Source: Sycon ciliatum
Taxonomy: Eukaryota > Porifera > Calcarea > Leucosolenida > Sycettidae
Assembly (NCBI RefSeq): GCF_964019385.1
Contig: NC_088644.1
Location: 41,556,924-41,620,923 of the forward strand
Direction: 5' to 3'
Length of the DNA stretch: 64,000 nucleotides
Part shown: piece after piece, positions 1-11,700 of the stretch
Layout: each line of letters begins with the position of its first letter
How positions within the stretch are numbered: position 1 is the first letter of the stretch
Notes under the pieces: model-generated
What the model saw: only the letters and a program-made list of their open reading frames with translations
Database searches by the model: none
Told to the model about the DNA's origin: nothing
Position numbers and translations under genes: made by a program

Positions 1-500
1 ATAAGTAATTTAAAAGTTCACGAGGTGTTTGTCGTTCTAATAAGTATATTATACTCAAATACAGTTTTATTGATACCTTAACTCGCGCGATTAGATCCCT
101 CTCTTGAATAGTGTCCTTTCTCGAATACCGCCCCAGTCTCTAAGAGCCAGTGAAAGAATAAAGCTCTCTTTTGAGTAGTGCCCCCCCCCCCCCAACTGGT
201 AACTAAGCGCATGAGCAAGTTAGGTGCTATTTTGCTAATGGTCTTGTTCATGTCACTACACTGGTGGTTTCAGGATCAAAATCGCAGTTCTTGTTGCCAT
301 TTCTGTTGATTCGTGATAGTTTACAGTAAATTTTGGCCTCTGTTTTGCCTTGTTTTTATCCTGAATCATCAGCATCATCATTAGCATCACCATTCAAGCT
401 CATTGTACAGTTATAATTTTCATAGTCGGGTTGTGGCGTAAAACTGGTAAGTTACCGTGTGTTTTGCTTCTCGTTGCGTGTTTCTGGCTTCCTCCTGCAG

Positions 501-3500
501 ATCCGGTCCGTCAAAGCACCACACCTCCTCTGATTACAGACAGAAAGGTTTCAATATATGAGACCAGGGGCAACTCAATTGACCTAAGAGAGGAGACATC
601 AGACGCCTCTACATCGACTCGATATACTCAAACAACATACGGTACTGAACCCGGAAGCAAGTTATACGTGAACATGGAACTTGTGTTTAGTATGCTAGCT
701 AACGTTATATTCTTGACAATTATCTCCATTGGTGCAGCGAAGTATTGTGTGGCAAAACGCAAGAAAACGAAGAAGAAAAAGCTGTGTCAGTGCCACTTGG
801 CATATGTTGACATTACGGCTTCAAACCCTGCTACTCGTGATGATGACAGTAGCCCTGGTGGCACTGATGATGCATCTGACGGCCAGCTGGCTGGTATTAA
901 TACTTCCTCTGATGTCAGACTACAGTCTGATGTGAGAACTCTCTCGCTGGACCATGGTAGTGATGACAATAAGGATCTCGATAATGACAGTGTTGATGAT
1001 GATGACGATGATGACGATGTCTTTGACGTCGATGATGATGACGAACAGGTCTCTGGGGAAGAGGGAGAGGTAAGTTTGTTACTCCACACGATTGCCTATG
1101 TGATACTGTAAAGCGCTGTCTCTCGTTAGAATTCATTTTTCATTTTGTGCTAGGAACACAACTTGTCACACAAGTATTTTGCGTTGATTTCCAAACAGAG
1201 ATTGTGAGCGTGCAAAAACTGTTATCTTTTCTCCCAATTATAATTAGGGGCAAGCTTGCATTTCCTCGCGATGTCTTACAAATTTCCTGCAAGTTACGCA
1301 CAGAGTCCAACCATAGGTGTGTACTGATACAATAGTTGCGTTTGATCTGAGGTGCAAGGGAATTCTAGCTTATTCTGGACACTTGACTCGAGATCGGCGG
1401 CTAGAGTGATGAGGCCACATAGTACTGTATTCTCTTGGTTGGGATGTTAGATTTTGGAGAGGAATGTGTTTAAAGAAGAAGTCATAAATTAATCAGCCGG
1501 AATCAGTAGTATTAGTAGTAGTAGTAGTATTGGTAGTAGGAGGGATTGTTTTCTGCCCGTAAAAGTGGTTTGGGCAGTAGTAGGAGGGATGGCGGGGCCG
1601 TACTCCTCACGATTCCTGGCGACCCTTGCCGGTCGGCTCGCGGAGCGCAATAAACACATCCGGTATCCAAGCATTGTTAGTGCCTTGCGTGTTCGGCTGG
1701 CGTTCTGCATTCTTTTGCATTGTTTTTGCTTACTGCCATGGCTGGCTATCGCCCCCTCCCTCCATATTGGCCTATATTCCCTGGCCACGGGAAGATGAAA
1801 TAAATAAATAAACAAATAATTCCTTCTCTTGATATACTAGTACTCTTCTCGGATTGCTTTCTCTCTTTCTTTCTTGATTTCTTGCTTTCTCTCTTCAATT
1901 ACTTGTGTGCTTACCGTGGAGTTTCTTTCTGCCCGTGAAAGTGGTTTAGTCAGTAGGAGGGTGGGACACTCAGTTTGTTTTCGAATGAAGGCAAAGTTCA
2001 GTAGCAGGGTGGGAGCAAACAACTTCCTTAGTAACAGCAGTTTTATATTTTATTTCACTAGGGTAGTCCCAATAGGCTACCGCCAATTTCCTGGGAAGCC
2101 TATGTGAAGCTTAACCATGTGGAGGAACAGGGCAGGAAACTGGGTCTGTCGGCAGTCAACTGGAAGACCATTCCGTCCGCTTGCCACCTGAAAAGGGATA
2201 GGGTGCACGCCATACTGCGTAGAAACTAAATATTGCTTGTAAGAGCATTGGTATTGTGTCAAAAACACAGACCGTCTAGTGAACTCTAAGAAAAATACAG
2301 TAAAACCTGTCAAGGTGACCACTCGGATAAGGCGACCACCTGTGCTAGAAGACCACTGAAACCAGGTCTAAGGGATGATATCTCCAGTCGAATGACTCTG
2401 GTAAAAGAGACCACCTGGTAACGGAGACCACGTTTTGAAGGTCCCTTGAGCGGTCGTCTTAGACAGGTTTCACTGCAATGTTCTTGTCGGAATGCAGTGG
2501 CACTTCACAGTGCTAATGATGTCACGCACAATTGTTATGTTTGCTTGCAGGTTTCATCGAGCGAGACTACATCACAAACCATGATACTGAACATCAAAGA
2601 CGTTGAGGAGTATCTTGTAGATATCAATCTTATCCAGATTGAGAAAGAGATTGGCCATGGTGCTTTTGGAGTTGTTCACCGAGGTGTTGTGCAATCTGAT
2701 AGCGGTGTGCTTGGAGTGGGAGATGAAGTAGCTCTAAAACTGACCAAAGGTAAACTACCCCGCATGATGCCTTTGTGGCATTCACTCTGTGTGCATGCCA
2801 GATAGTGATTACTTGTGGTAACCACTGCTGCTGATCCTGCTGCTGTTGCTGTTGTTGATGCTGATGCTGATGCTAACAATACTGCTTCTTCTGCGGGCAT
2901 CACTGCTGCAGTAGATCATGCTGCTGCCACTTTTGCTGCACTCAGTGTTGCCATGGTTGCTGCTGTTGTAGTTGCTACCAGAAACCAGTCAGTGATAAAG
3001 GTTTGTGCAGCAATGTGTGTAGTGGGACTGCAGAAGAGCCTACTCGCTCTAGTCCTATGATGCTTCAAGTGCTAATGCATATCTGTGCATGCAGTAATCC
3101 CGTTTGTGTATTCTTCATAATGATCATGATTTCTGCGGGTGTGGCGTTTCATACATTGTTGCCGCCTCTGTTTGAAAGATGAAATACATGTACATCGAAT
3201 AGGGGGTGTTTCTTCTTTTTAAATTGCTCTTTTTACAGACAATTCCCATGTGTCATCCACCGTTGAGTTATTGAAAGAAGTCACTGCCTTGAAGGCCATT
3301 GGTCGCAAGCCCCATCCAAACGTGATGAGCATGTTAGGGCTCAGCTTTATGGAGGGTAAGCATCCACTTAATGTTGCTGTGGGTCAGCCCATCTTTGTGG
3401 CGTATGTCGGAGGATATTATTCATTTGACGTTCCTATGCTACACTAGCTGCTGGGGTAGATATCAATTATTTCATCCAACCACCAACGTTACCATTAAAT

Positions 3501-6500
3501 AAGAAATAACATGGTACAGCAAAGAATGGTATTGGACTAACCAAATGCTGCAGTATCTCGTGGTGCTGGACATGTTAGTTTTGTGTTGCCCATTCTGCTA
3601 CGTGGATACATGTTCTCTTTGACTGTAGCTCATGTTCTTGCTGCGGTGTCAACTGGTGCATCAATACTGTTTGTACTACCCCCCCCCCCCTCTCTCTGCA
3701 GAAACGCCTATCATCATACTGGAGTATGCTGCCCGGGGCAACCTGCTGAACACATTGCGCCAGCGTAGGGGTGCATCGGATCGCCTGAAGCGTCAGCTAA
3801 GAGAGCTGAGCAGCTTCACGTCTGACGACGGCTATAGCAGTACGCAGAAGGGACCGCGCAAGATCACCTACCATCGCTACACATGGCATACGTCTATGCC
3901 CAAGGCAGCTGACTTGCTCAGACCGGATCACGTCTACGAACTTGCCAGGCAGATCGCGCGTGGAATGGCATTCCTAGCATCACAGAAGGTACGAACTGAG
4001 TTGAGTGTCTGCAGCCATATAACATAACCTTGTTTCCTATAAGAAATCAGCAAATAGTGTCGGTTGGCTCAGAGCTATATCTGCCTTTCACTTGTGCTTT
4101 GGGGCAGAAGTGGAAAAGTGGAGTAGTATTATAACCAACTATTAACAACTATGCACACAATGAACACTGATGGTTTACTCTGTGTCTGTTGAGTTTCACT
4201 AGCCCATAACTTTAAAAATCAGTGCCTTTGAGTCGAGTATCAGCTATTGTGCCACTTTGTACCTTCCGCACTCTCCTGTAGGTGGTCCACTGTGACTTGG
4301 CGGCTCGTAATATCCTAGTGACGGCAGACTATACGCTGAAGATATCCGACTTTGGCCAGTCGCGAGCGGTCAGCAACACGCAGGGTGTCTACCAGAGAAT
4401 GAGCAACAGGCAGATACCGATCAAGTGGCACGCCGTGGAGTCGCTACGCAGTGGCATGTACACGACAGCCAGTGACGTGTAAGAATTGCATCTGCATGTA
4501 TGATAGCTTGGGGGGGGGGGGGGAGGGCCACGTTAATCAGTCCAGAGTTGAGAACGTTAGATCGCTGACACTTTTTTTTTATAAATTTTATTTGGAACAC
4601 AGCCCTACCAAGAGACATGTGGAGACAAACACAAAACAAGACACAGGGGATGTAGACGACGTACCTATGTACAGGGAGCAACTCGACCGACCAGAGGTCT
4701 CGGCCTTAGCGTAACTTGTTTGGTTCAGGCCTGAAACCAGCTCCTGAGGCCGGGGGTGATGTGGCCCCAGGTCGGTGTAGGAATCACATCTTTTTGTTTC
4801 AGCTACACATTCCTCTACCAACAAATGTGCCACTAGCAAATTATCCTTCACAGAGCATAACGAACAGTTTCTGAGGGAGAGACTCAGCGAAAGGTGTGGG
4901 AGGATAGGCCTATTATTACTTTCGCATACCGTAGCCTAAGTTCATAGCACACTGAACATTCTATGAGTGCTGGAGTTGGTAAGAACTCAGTGCCACGGTC
5001 ATGGCTGTGCACACCGTACCAATGGCACACAGCACTGGGGTATGCGGATGATCAGTAGAGCCTAGGCTACCCGCTGTTAGTCATGTCTGCCCTGAAAGAG
5101 CCAATGAAGATACTGCTGCGATTCCATATTCAAACTTCTTTTCGGAGATTCAGCATAGCACTTTGCATAGAATTGTCCTGGAAATGTTTTCAATCTTGCT
5201 CAGTTTTGTGTATTACCGTAAAGTACTGTCAGAGCGCCGCCTTTTCGCGAGAGCGCCCCGCCTTGTTTTTACAGCCAGGGAAAAGAATATCGTAATGCAA
5301 CGAAGTGTGTACAGTGTGAGAACCATAGTGTACGAAGGTCACACTTATCCGGTTTTTGTGTGGAGCTCGTGTCCGCTCGAAGGTACGGATTGTCTGCACA
5401 ACGTGCAATATGTGTACAAAGTTCGTGTTGTATGACCTACAGGCAGGACACCACCTCCACAATACGACCACGAAAGGACGAGATGGTGGGGCGCTCTGGC
5501 GGTACTTTACGGTAGTAGCAATTCGAATGCTATCATCACATGCAAACAGCCTTTTAATCATGCTGTTTTCTTGTGCATGTGTACATGGTTGCAGGTGGTC
5601 ACTTGGTGTGGTTCTCTGGGAGATCGCTACACTAGGTAAGCAGTTCTTACCATTTCTGGCCGTCTTCTTTTAAAATACATTGCCTGGAGCTTGTTGCTGC
5701 GGATGTTGCACGGTGTGTTGTTACCTAGCTGTCCGTGTTTCATGCATGTAGGGTACTGTCACCGTCCCACTTGTGCATGATGCATGCATGTAGACCAGGG
5801 TTGCCTTTTCACGACGTGTTCATGATACATCCTCCTTCTCTTGTTGCTACTGCCGCTGCTTTGCGGCATGATATCTGCAGGCTGCACTCCATATCCGGAG
5901 ATTGAAACCAAGAATCTCTATCCATGCATTGCGTCCGGCTATCGTATGGATGAACCCAGGGCGTGTCCGGAGGGCCTGTAAGTCACTCCTTCAGTCCAAT
6001 GCACTCATGTTGAACTTGACAAAACAAAATGTCTCTACTGCATACTGCACCAATGCTGGGTCATGATTGACATCACCTCTGTCATTCCATAGAAGGGTTG
6101 ACGGAAGAATTTGAATGGTTCGCAAGCTGGATGATATTGTTATAAATGCACTACCGTCGCTTGCGGTTCAATTTTCAGATAACCATGATCCTTTTTGTCT
6201 ACATTGAAGTATCATCCTTATTAATTTTTAATAGCATTAGTGCCCTGCCCAGCTGTACATCAGTACCCTGTCCAGATGTACATGTTTGCCCTGCCCAGCT
6301 GTGCATTTTTGCCCTGCCCAGATGTATGTCAGTGCCCTGCCCAGATATTCATTTTCGCCCTGCCCAGCTGTACTGAATACTATGCTAAGTGCTCTGGTCT
6401 TCATATCTTTTCTCACGTCCAATTTACAGCTATGACATCATGGTTGAGTGTTGGAATGACACGCCGGATGACAGACCAAGTTTTGTAGAGCTGGTGGATG

Positions 6501-7105
6501 ACCTGGAGGACCTGATGCAAGAGGAAGCGAAAGCTAATCGGGTAAGCATTTCACCGAGGGAGACACACATGTGGTCTGAACGCTCCTCAAGTGATGTATT
6601 TTCCGTCTTACGAAGACAAATCCATTTGTGTAGGAGACTTCTGATTTGGTGTATTGTTTACTCATATCGCCTGGATGAGACTAGCAGATGATTCTCTAAG
6701 TAAAAAGTTGAACAAGTTTGGTGACCTACAGAAGAGTGTTGGAAATGATTCATCCTGAACAGCACTGCACGCCTGGTAATGGTCATGGACTACCCCTCTG
6801 TTGTATATTTTATTTATAGTGGAAATCAAAACAGGCATAATGCCTAATAACATTGGACCCACTGTGAATAAAATTTTACTATTTCCCTTTAGTCGTGTAC
6901 TGTGTGCATCAACTTCAAGCTATGATCATTCAACACGTTGTGTGTACCCGACTGCCAGCCGGCATGTGAGTGAGTATTGCTGTATGTTGTGTGTCCTCAA
7001 TAGGGAGTGGAATACCTCAGCTTGGATCTGGCCGTCATAGCCAGGCCCAAGGCCCGCATATCCACTTGTAAGGAAGACGTACAGCCGCAAGAAACAGACT
7101 TATAA
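501..7105 (+). CDS. Receptor tyrosine kinase RTK1, 3' part (TM + kinase), 5' end outside window
   Basis: Spliced model: 501-1069, 2551-2749, 3239-3355, 3702-3988, 4282-4478, 5595-5635, 5881-5977, 6430-6541, 7004-7105 (TAA). All junctions are GT-AG and phases agree; about 572 residues. The first exon enters in phase 1 after a good acceptor (ctcctgcag), so ectodomain exons lie upstream of the window. It holds a short extracellular stub, a TM helix (around ELVFSMLANVIFLTIISIGA), a Lys-rich stop-transfer and a very acidic juxtamembrane region with an eight-Asp run. Kinase motifs: GHGAFG glycine loop, VALK lysine, alphaC Glu in LLKEV, hinge ILEYAARGNLL, a roughly 50-residue insert, catalytic loop HCDLAARN, DFG, KWHAVESL in place of the usual KWMAPE-type motif, and DVWSLGVVLWE. 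The tail has VEYLSLDL, resembling the FGFR EYLDL tail. It would phosphorylate tyrosines at the plasma membrane; ligand unknown. Odd: the HRD arginine is Cys. AATAAA lies at 7547-7552. Confidence 0.9.
2296..2476 (+). mobile_element. MITE family A (TACAGTAAAACCTGTC), RTK1 copy
   Basis: Terminal inverted repeats TACAGTAAAACCTGTC / GACAGGTTTCACTG with internal GACCAC repeats. It ends 75 bp before the first kinase exon of RTK1. A reverse-oriented copy is at 40767-40948. Confidence 0.75.
5214..5514. mobile_element. MITE family H in RTK1 intron
   Basis: TACCGTAAAGTACTGTCAGA ... CTGGCGGTACTTTACGGTA with GCGC-containing subterminal repeats. Between RTK1 exons carrying HCD/DFG and WSLGVVLWE. Confidence 0.65.
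6238..6372. repeat. About 30-bp tandem repeat in RTK1 intron
   Basis: Alternating TGCCCTGCCCAGCTGTACAT and CAGTACCCTGTCCAGATGTA type units, about 4-5 copies, ending shortly before the YDIMVECW exon. Confidence 0.75.
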
Positions 7106-7546
7106 CCAGTGCTTGCTTGACCACTCGCCTACTTCGAAGACACTACATGTATAATACTAGCACTGTCAGCTGCTGGCACAGCTGGCACAGCTGTCACAGG
7201 ACATAGATATTTCCATTTCGACGTTCTCAACTATTATATGATGTAGCCCAGATAATCTTGAAGATGAATATACATCTACACATCTATTTCAAGTACTCTT
7301 TTACTCTTGACTGACGAAATAATCTTGAGATTACTTAATCCGTTATCGAATCCAACCCCACTCTACCAATGTTGACCCTGTAACATGACTTTCACAGTTT
7401 TTTAATGTCAGATTAGAAAATTATGGCGCAGGTCTTGCTGTGCATCGTCAACCATAGTCATGTCTGCGAGTGCTGATTCATAGACTCTATTATATAATAG
7501 TATGAACAGGTTGCATATTTCAAATGGTGAACGGTACTATTCGGCC

Positions 7547-7552
7547 AATAAA
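7547..7552 (+). terminator. Possible polyadenylation signal for RTK1
   Basis: AATAAA 442 nt after the RTK1 stop. On the opposite strand, AATAAA at 8140-8135 lies about 590 nt after the MPEG1 stop and is a candidate signal for that gene. Confidence 0.4.
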
Positions 7553-7563
7553 ATGTAAAGAAC

Positions 7564-7722
7564 TCTTCCTCTCCTCTCCTCCATGCACTCTCACAGCCGA
7601 CTCATTGCTACCCTCGGTAGCCATCTACCTGCAACCCTTCCTTGTATGGCTGTTGGTGTGTGTAATGGCTACCGAGGGTAGCAGTGAGTCGGCTGTGAGA
7701 GCGCATGGAGGAGAGGAAGAGG
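7564..7722. repeat. Foldback palindrome between RTK1 and MPEG1
   Basis: Arms of about 60 bp (CCTCTCCTCTCCTCCATGC, ACAGCCGACTCATTGCTACC and complement) with a loop of about 40 bp. Lies in the 1.6-kb convergent spacer. Confidence 0.7.
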
Positions 7723-8730
7723 TTGCATATTGCCCACATAAACAAATCATACGGGGTCATGCATCTGTCAATGATCGTTAACCAGAGTTGCTGGTTGGCG
7801 GCGAGGTTTAGGCATTCGTGAATCAGCACATTCAGAGGCTTGAGGTCTTCTTTGATGTTGTCGACCCCTCTCTTGTGGGGTGGTCCACGCCGGGGGCGTA
7901 TAGCGCGTCGACTCTATGCTGATTGTTTCAATAAAATACAGTGATGCTTAGTTGAGTCTTATTACAAGAGTCAATGTCACCTTGGGCGCTCAGTGTGCGT
8001 CCCCGGACCTACAAGCACCGGGCTATGTGCTGGCGGTGCGGGGTGCACACGAAACCGTGCAGCAGACATCTCTCGTTGGACACGTCTTCAAGTTTCGTGA
8101 ACCGTTAATCGTAGGAGGAAGACATTTTCAACATTTTATTCAGTGGTGCAGAGAAAGGAATGAAATTGCAATGCCAATCGAAACTGGACAACGACGAAAC
8201 AACGATCCGTTCACTTTGATAAAGTCATTATGTGAATATGACTGCTAGGAGAGCTATACATTATTCACATGTACCTGCTGATCTGATTGCTAGGAAATGA
8301 CTTCTTTGTTTACTGGTCAGTTCATGGACAAAATCGATCAGAATGTGTAAGAACAGCTTGCCTGTCAACAGTGCTGCATGTAGATGTATGGTTGCCATGG
8401 GCACCCAGTGTCATAGCAACCTGTCAGCACCCTCTACAGGCTGTAAGACTTAGTCATTCTATGCATAAGCGACTACGTTGATAGGACGATGGTACAGGAG
8501 GAAATGATTTTAAATGTCGCTAGTCTTAGCGGACAAAACAAACACAGTTGAATGTCGAAAGCAGGCTTAACTTGAAGATAGTCTTAGAATTGATGTCTGG
8601 AAGTATATATATATTGTGGTCTTGAAGGCATAATGAGTACAATGTAAAAGAGCCCCGAGTGCGTTCTCTGTCAATAGCAGAGCATCAACACTGGCACTCT
8701 AAGGAGAACTATGCCTCATCGCATGCCAAA

Positions 8731-11700
8731 TTATTGTAGCCGGCTCCATTGCACAACTACTCCAGCTACTAGTAATCCCAGTACAAATGCAGAAAGTACA
8801 GTCGCCTGTGAATGTGTGGTCTTGCTTTTGTCATCAGCACTGGCCTGAGATTGAGAATCGAGTCTAGGCATACAGTAAATCAGTACAAAAACACATGTAT
8901 ACACACACGCACACACACCATGACATATACACACATGTGCACGCACACATACACACACACACACACACACAGGCACATGAACACGCACAGAGAGACAGAC
9001 ACACACACGCACAGCATAGTGCCAAAGCTCCTATACAGAACCTAACAACCCTGCACCGGTACGATGTGTAGACGATCATCACTTTAAAGTTACATGTATG
9101 TTAAATGCATAACGTGTCATACATTTCATTTGGCCCTTTTTCTACAACGGGTTTTCATTTGAGTGAAGGTTCTTGAACACAAGCAAGAATGAATGGAACA
9201 GTGCATGCGCCTAATTCTGGATTTGTAACATTTGATGCATATAGTGGGGGGGGGGGGGGGTGGGAGAGGGAGAGAGGGGGGGGGGGGGGGGGAGAAGAGG
9301 GAGAGAGGGAGAAAGATACACAGAGAGACAGAGACAGGCGGACAGAGACACAGGAAGAAAATATCGATTGCAATCATAATGGCAGGGTAAAGACAAGGGA
9401 AAGCATGTTGAAAAGGTACTTCAAAGTATACACATTACCTGCTATCATTGATAGGTATTGGCTTGAAGGGCAACAGCTAGGACACAGAGGCAAAGAAACA
9501 GAGATACTAACTATCAGATATCAACTCAAGTACACAGATACGTAGGATGATGTGTTTCACACAGAGCAATGCAAGGCTCTCGCATTTGACAACTACGGCG
9601 AGAAAATGTCGATTTGATCCTCACCAAAGCACACAAACATCACATGACAATGTCATGTTTGTGTGCCAAGGCTATGGTATGTCAGAGTAGCAACCGCCAT
9701 CCGGCTTGTGAGTCATCGTACTGATTGCTTTTCAAGTCGGGTGATGAAAGAATGCATGAGAAAAGTACTAATCAAGTAGTGTGCTTCACTGTCCGAAGAG
9801 TACTCAACACCCACATAGGGCACAGCCTTGTTTTGGAGCCATCAGTTGCCTGATGATGGTAGTAATACGTGAAAGTCAGAGTTGCGACACAGCTTCCAAT
9901 CTCTCTTGTGAGAGAAGTACTAGCATGCTCGTGCTCCGAGACTCCATGCTTAGACTGAAGCATTAAAGAGCCCCGGTGAAGTAATGTGCATTTCCACTGA
10001 CTACCTCTACAACAGCAACAACAACACGCAGGGCAGTTGCTATGATTGAAGTTCTTACGTGGAACTCTTGCCAGGTCATGTTAGTGTCATTCCTGAACCA
10101 GGCACGGCCGTCAACAGACTCTGTGACTATGAGCAGGTAGGAGACGTTGCCTTCGTTCGGCGGTTGCTTTCCGTATGGTGGTCTGTTCAGCAGAAGGGCC
10201 GTGGGCTGGTCGAAGGCATGCGCGATCACGCAGTAGTTGATCTCGCACGACTCGTCAATGTCAGCCAGGTGCTGAGCATAGCCGTGTGGACAGAGGTGCG
10301 GCCACGACTCCGGTCCGAGCCACAACCCATAGCCAACCTGGGCACCCCACACAGCCAGCAAACACACACAAAGACCATATTCTACAAAATAATCTACTTG
10401 CTGCAACAGATTGACAGATGCACGTTAGTCCTGTGCAGTCCTGTGCAGTCTGCTGGCAACACAGTATGCATTTACAGTCCATTTCAAAACTATAGACGCG
10501 TACCTAGGCAAAAACCGTTATGCCAGCTTCTATACCACATAAAATCTGTGATCACTTTGTGCATAAATTTTCCAAATTGGGCGTCTGTTATCCAATCGTT
10601 TAGAAACTATATAAGAGTAATTGTGGAGTGGACCTGAGCAATATTCCGAAAACTATTCTCAAAAAGTTCCAGCCAAATTTGAAATATTTCAAAAACACTG
10701 CGCGTCTAAAGTTTTGAAATGGACTGTAGGAAACTTTCTTCCCCGAAGAGGACCGCAAAAGGAACAACAAACCCGTGTCTGGGACAAGTTCTAACGTTGC
10801 AGGTGTATCCTGGGCTCCTCAAAAAGTACTTCTAGATACAGACCATAGATTTCAGAGTTTCTGTTTTTTTTTAGAGTGTGCCAGATTGGCTTTGCACATC
10901 CATTGGAACTCCGCCGTACTCTCACGGATCCAGCTGGATGCACATACAGCTCCTAGAGCAGTGCATGGTGAGTAGGTGCCTTCAAAGATCCAACTTGAAT
11001 CACATCCGCTACATGCACAGCCCACTGCATGGGTGGTAGATGAAGAGCCAGTCAACTGCAATTCCCAGAGGCTACTAGTAAAGGCCAAACGACCATATTA
11101 TTTCCACGCAGTCTTCGATTTTCAGGAGCACCTCTCCGTCATCCTACCTTGTCCAGAGGTGTTGCCTTTTCACTGGGGCTCGGCAGAATTGCCAGCGGAT
11201 TGCCAACCTGACAGCTGAAAAACCCTGATAGCAACGAAAGCAATCGAGAGCAATGAATTTGACAAAGAAAAGAGAAGCAGATTAGCCAGGACAAAATCGG
11301 TTACAAGTACTTGTACCAAATGCTGTAGACAGCAAGCTGTTTGGGCCGCCATACATGTGTGACATTGTAAAGTACGTGTAGGTCCTGGGTACCTGGGCAA
11401 GCAGGTACAGTACTTTCTGGAGTACAAGTTCAACTTTCCCTCTCAAAACACCTGCCACGACTTCAAGTGTCCGTCCTGCAACTCTGAAGCTTCGACACAG
11501 TACAGAGAAATTCAATTTTAAATGTAGTGTTTGCCTCGGTGAAGTGGGGTAACCTTTAACTGTTACAGTGAAAGTGCAGCAGTCCAGTAGACTATGGGTA
11601 CATAACACGAAGTACAGGCTTCTCCGGCACACAGCCTGGACTCTACACATACACCAAACAGTGGGTGTAGCCTGCACAGTGCAAATACATCAAGAAACTA

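Noticed and set aside
431..1111. ORF read as starting at 431 with a hydrophobic N-terminus like a signal peptide
   Set aside because: The start is TTG, not ATG, and a strong acceptor (ctcctgcag) sits at 500 with the same phase as the homologous RTK2 exon, so this is an internal exon.
7952..8248. 98-aa ORF between RTK1 and MPEG1
   Set aside because: No recognisable motif, no ATG at the track start, and it lies in the convergent 3' spacer.
9963..10406. Reading MPEG1 exon 12 through to the stop at 9963 as the C-terminus
   Set aside because: A good donor (TTCCAC|GTAAGA) at 10059 joins in phase to a TM-encoding last exon at 8844-8731, as the family requires a TM helix.
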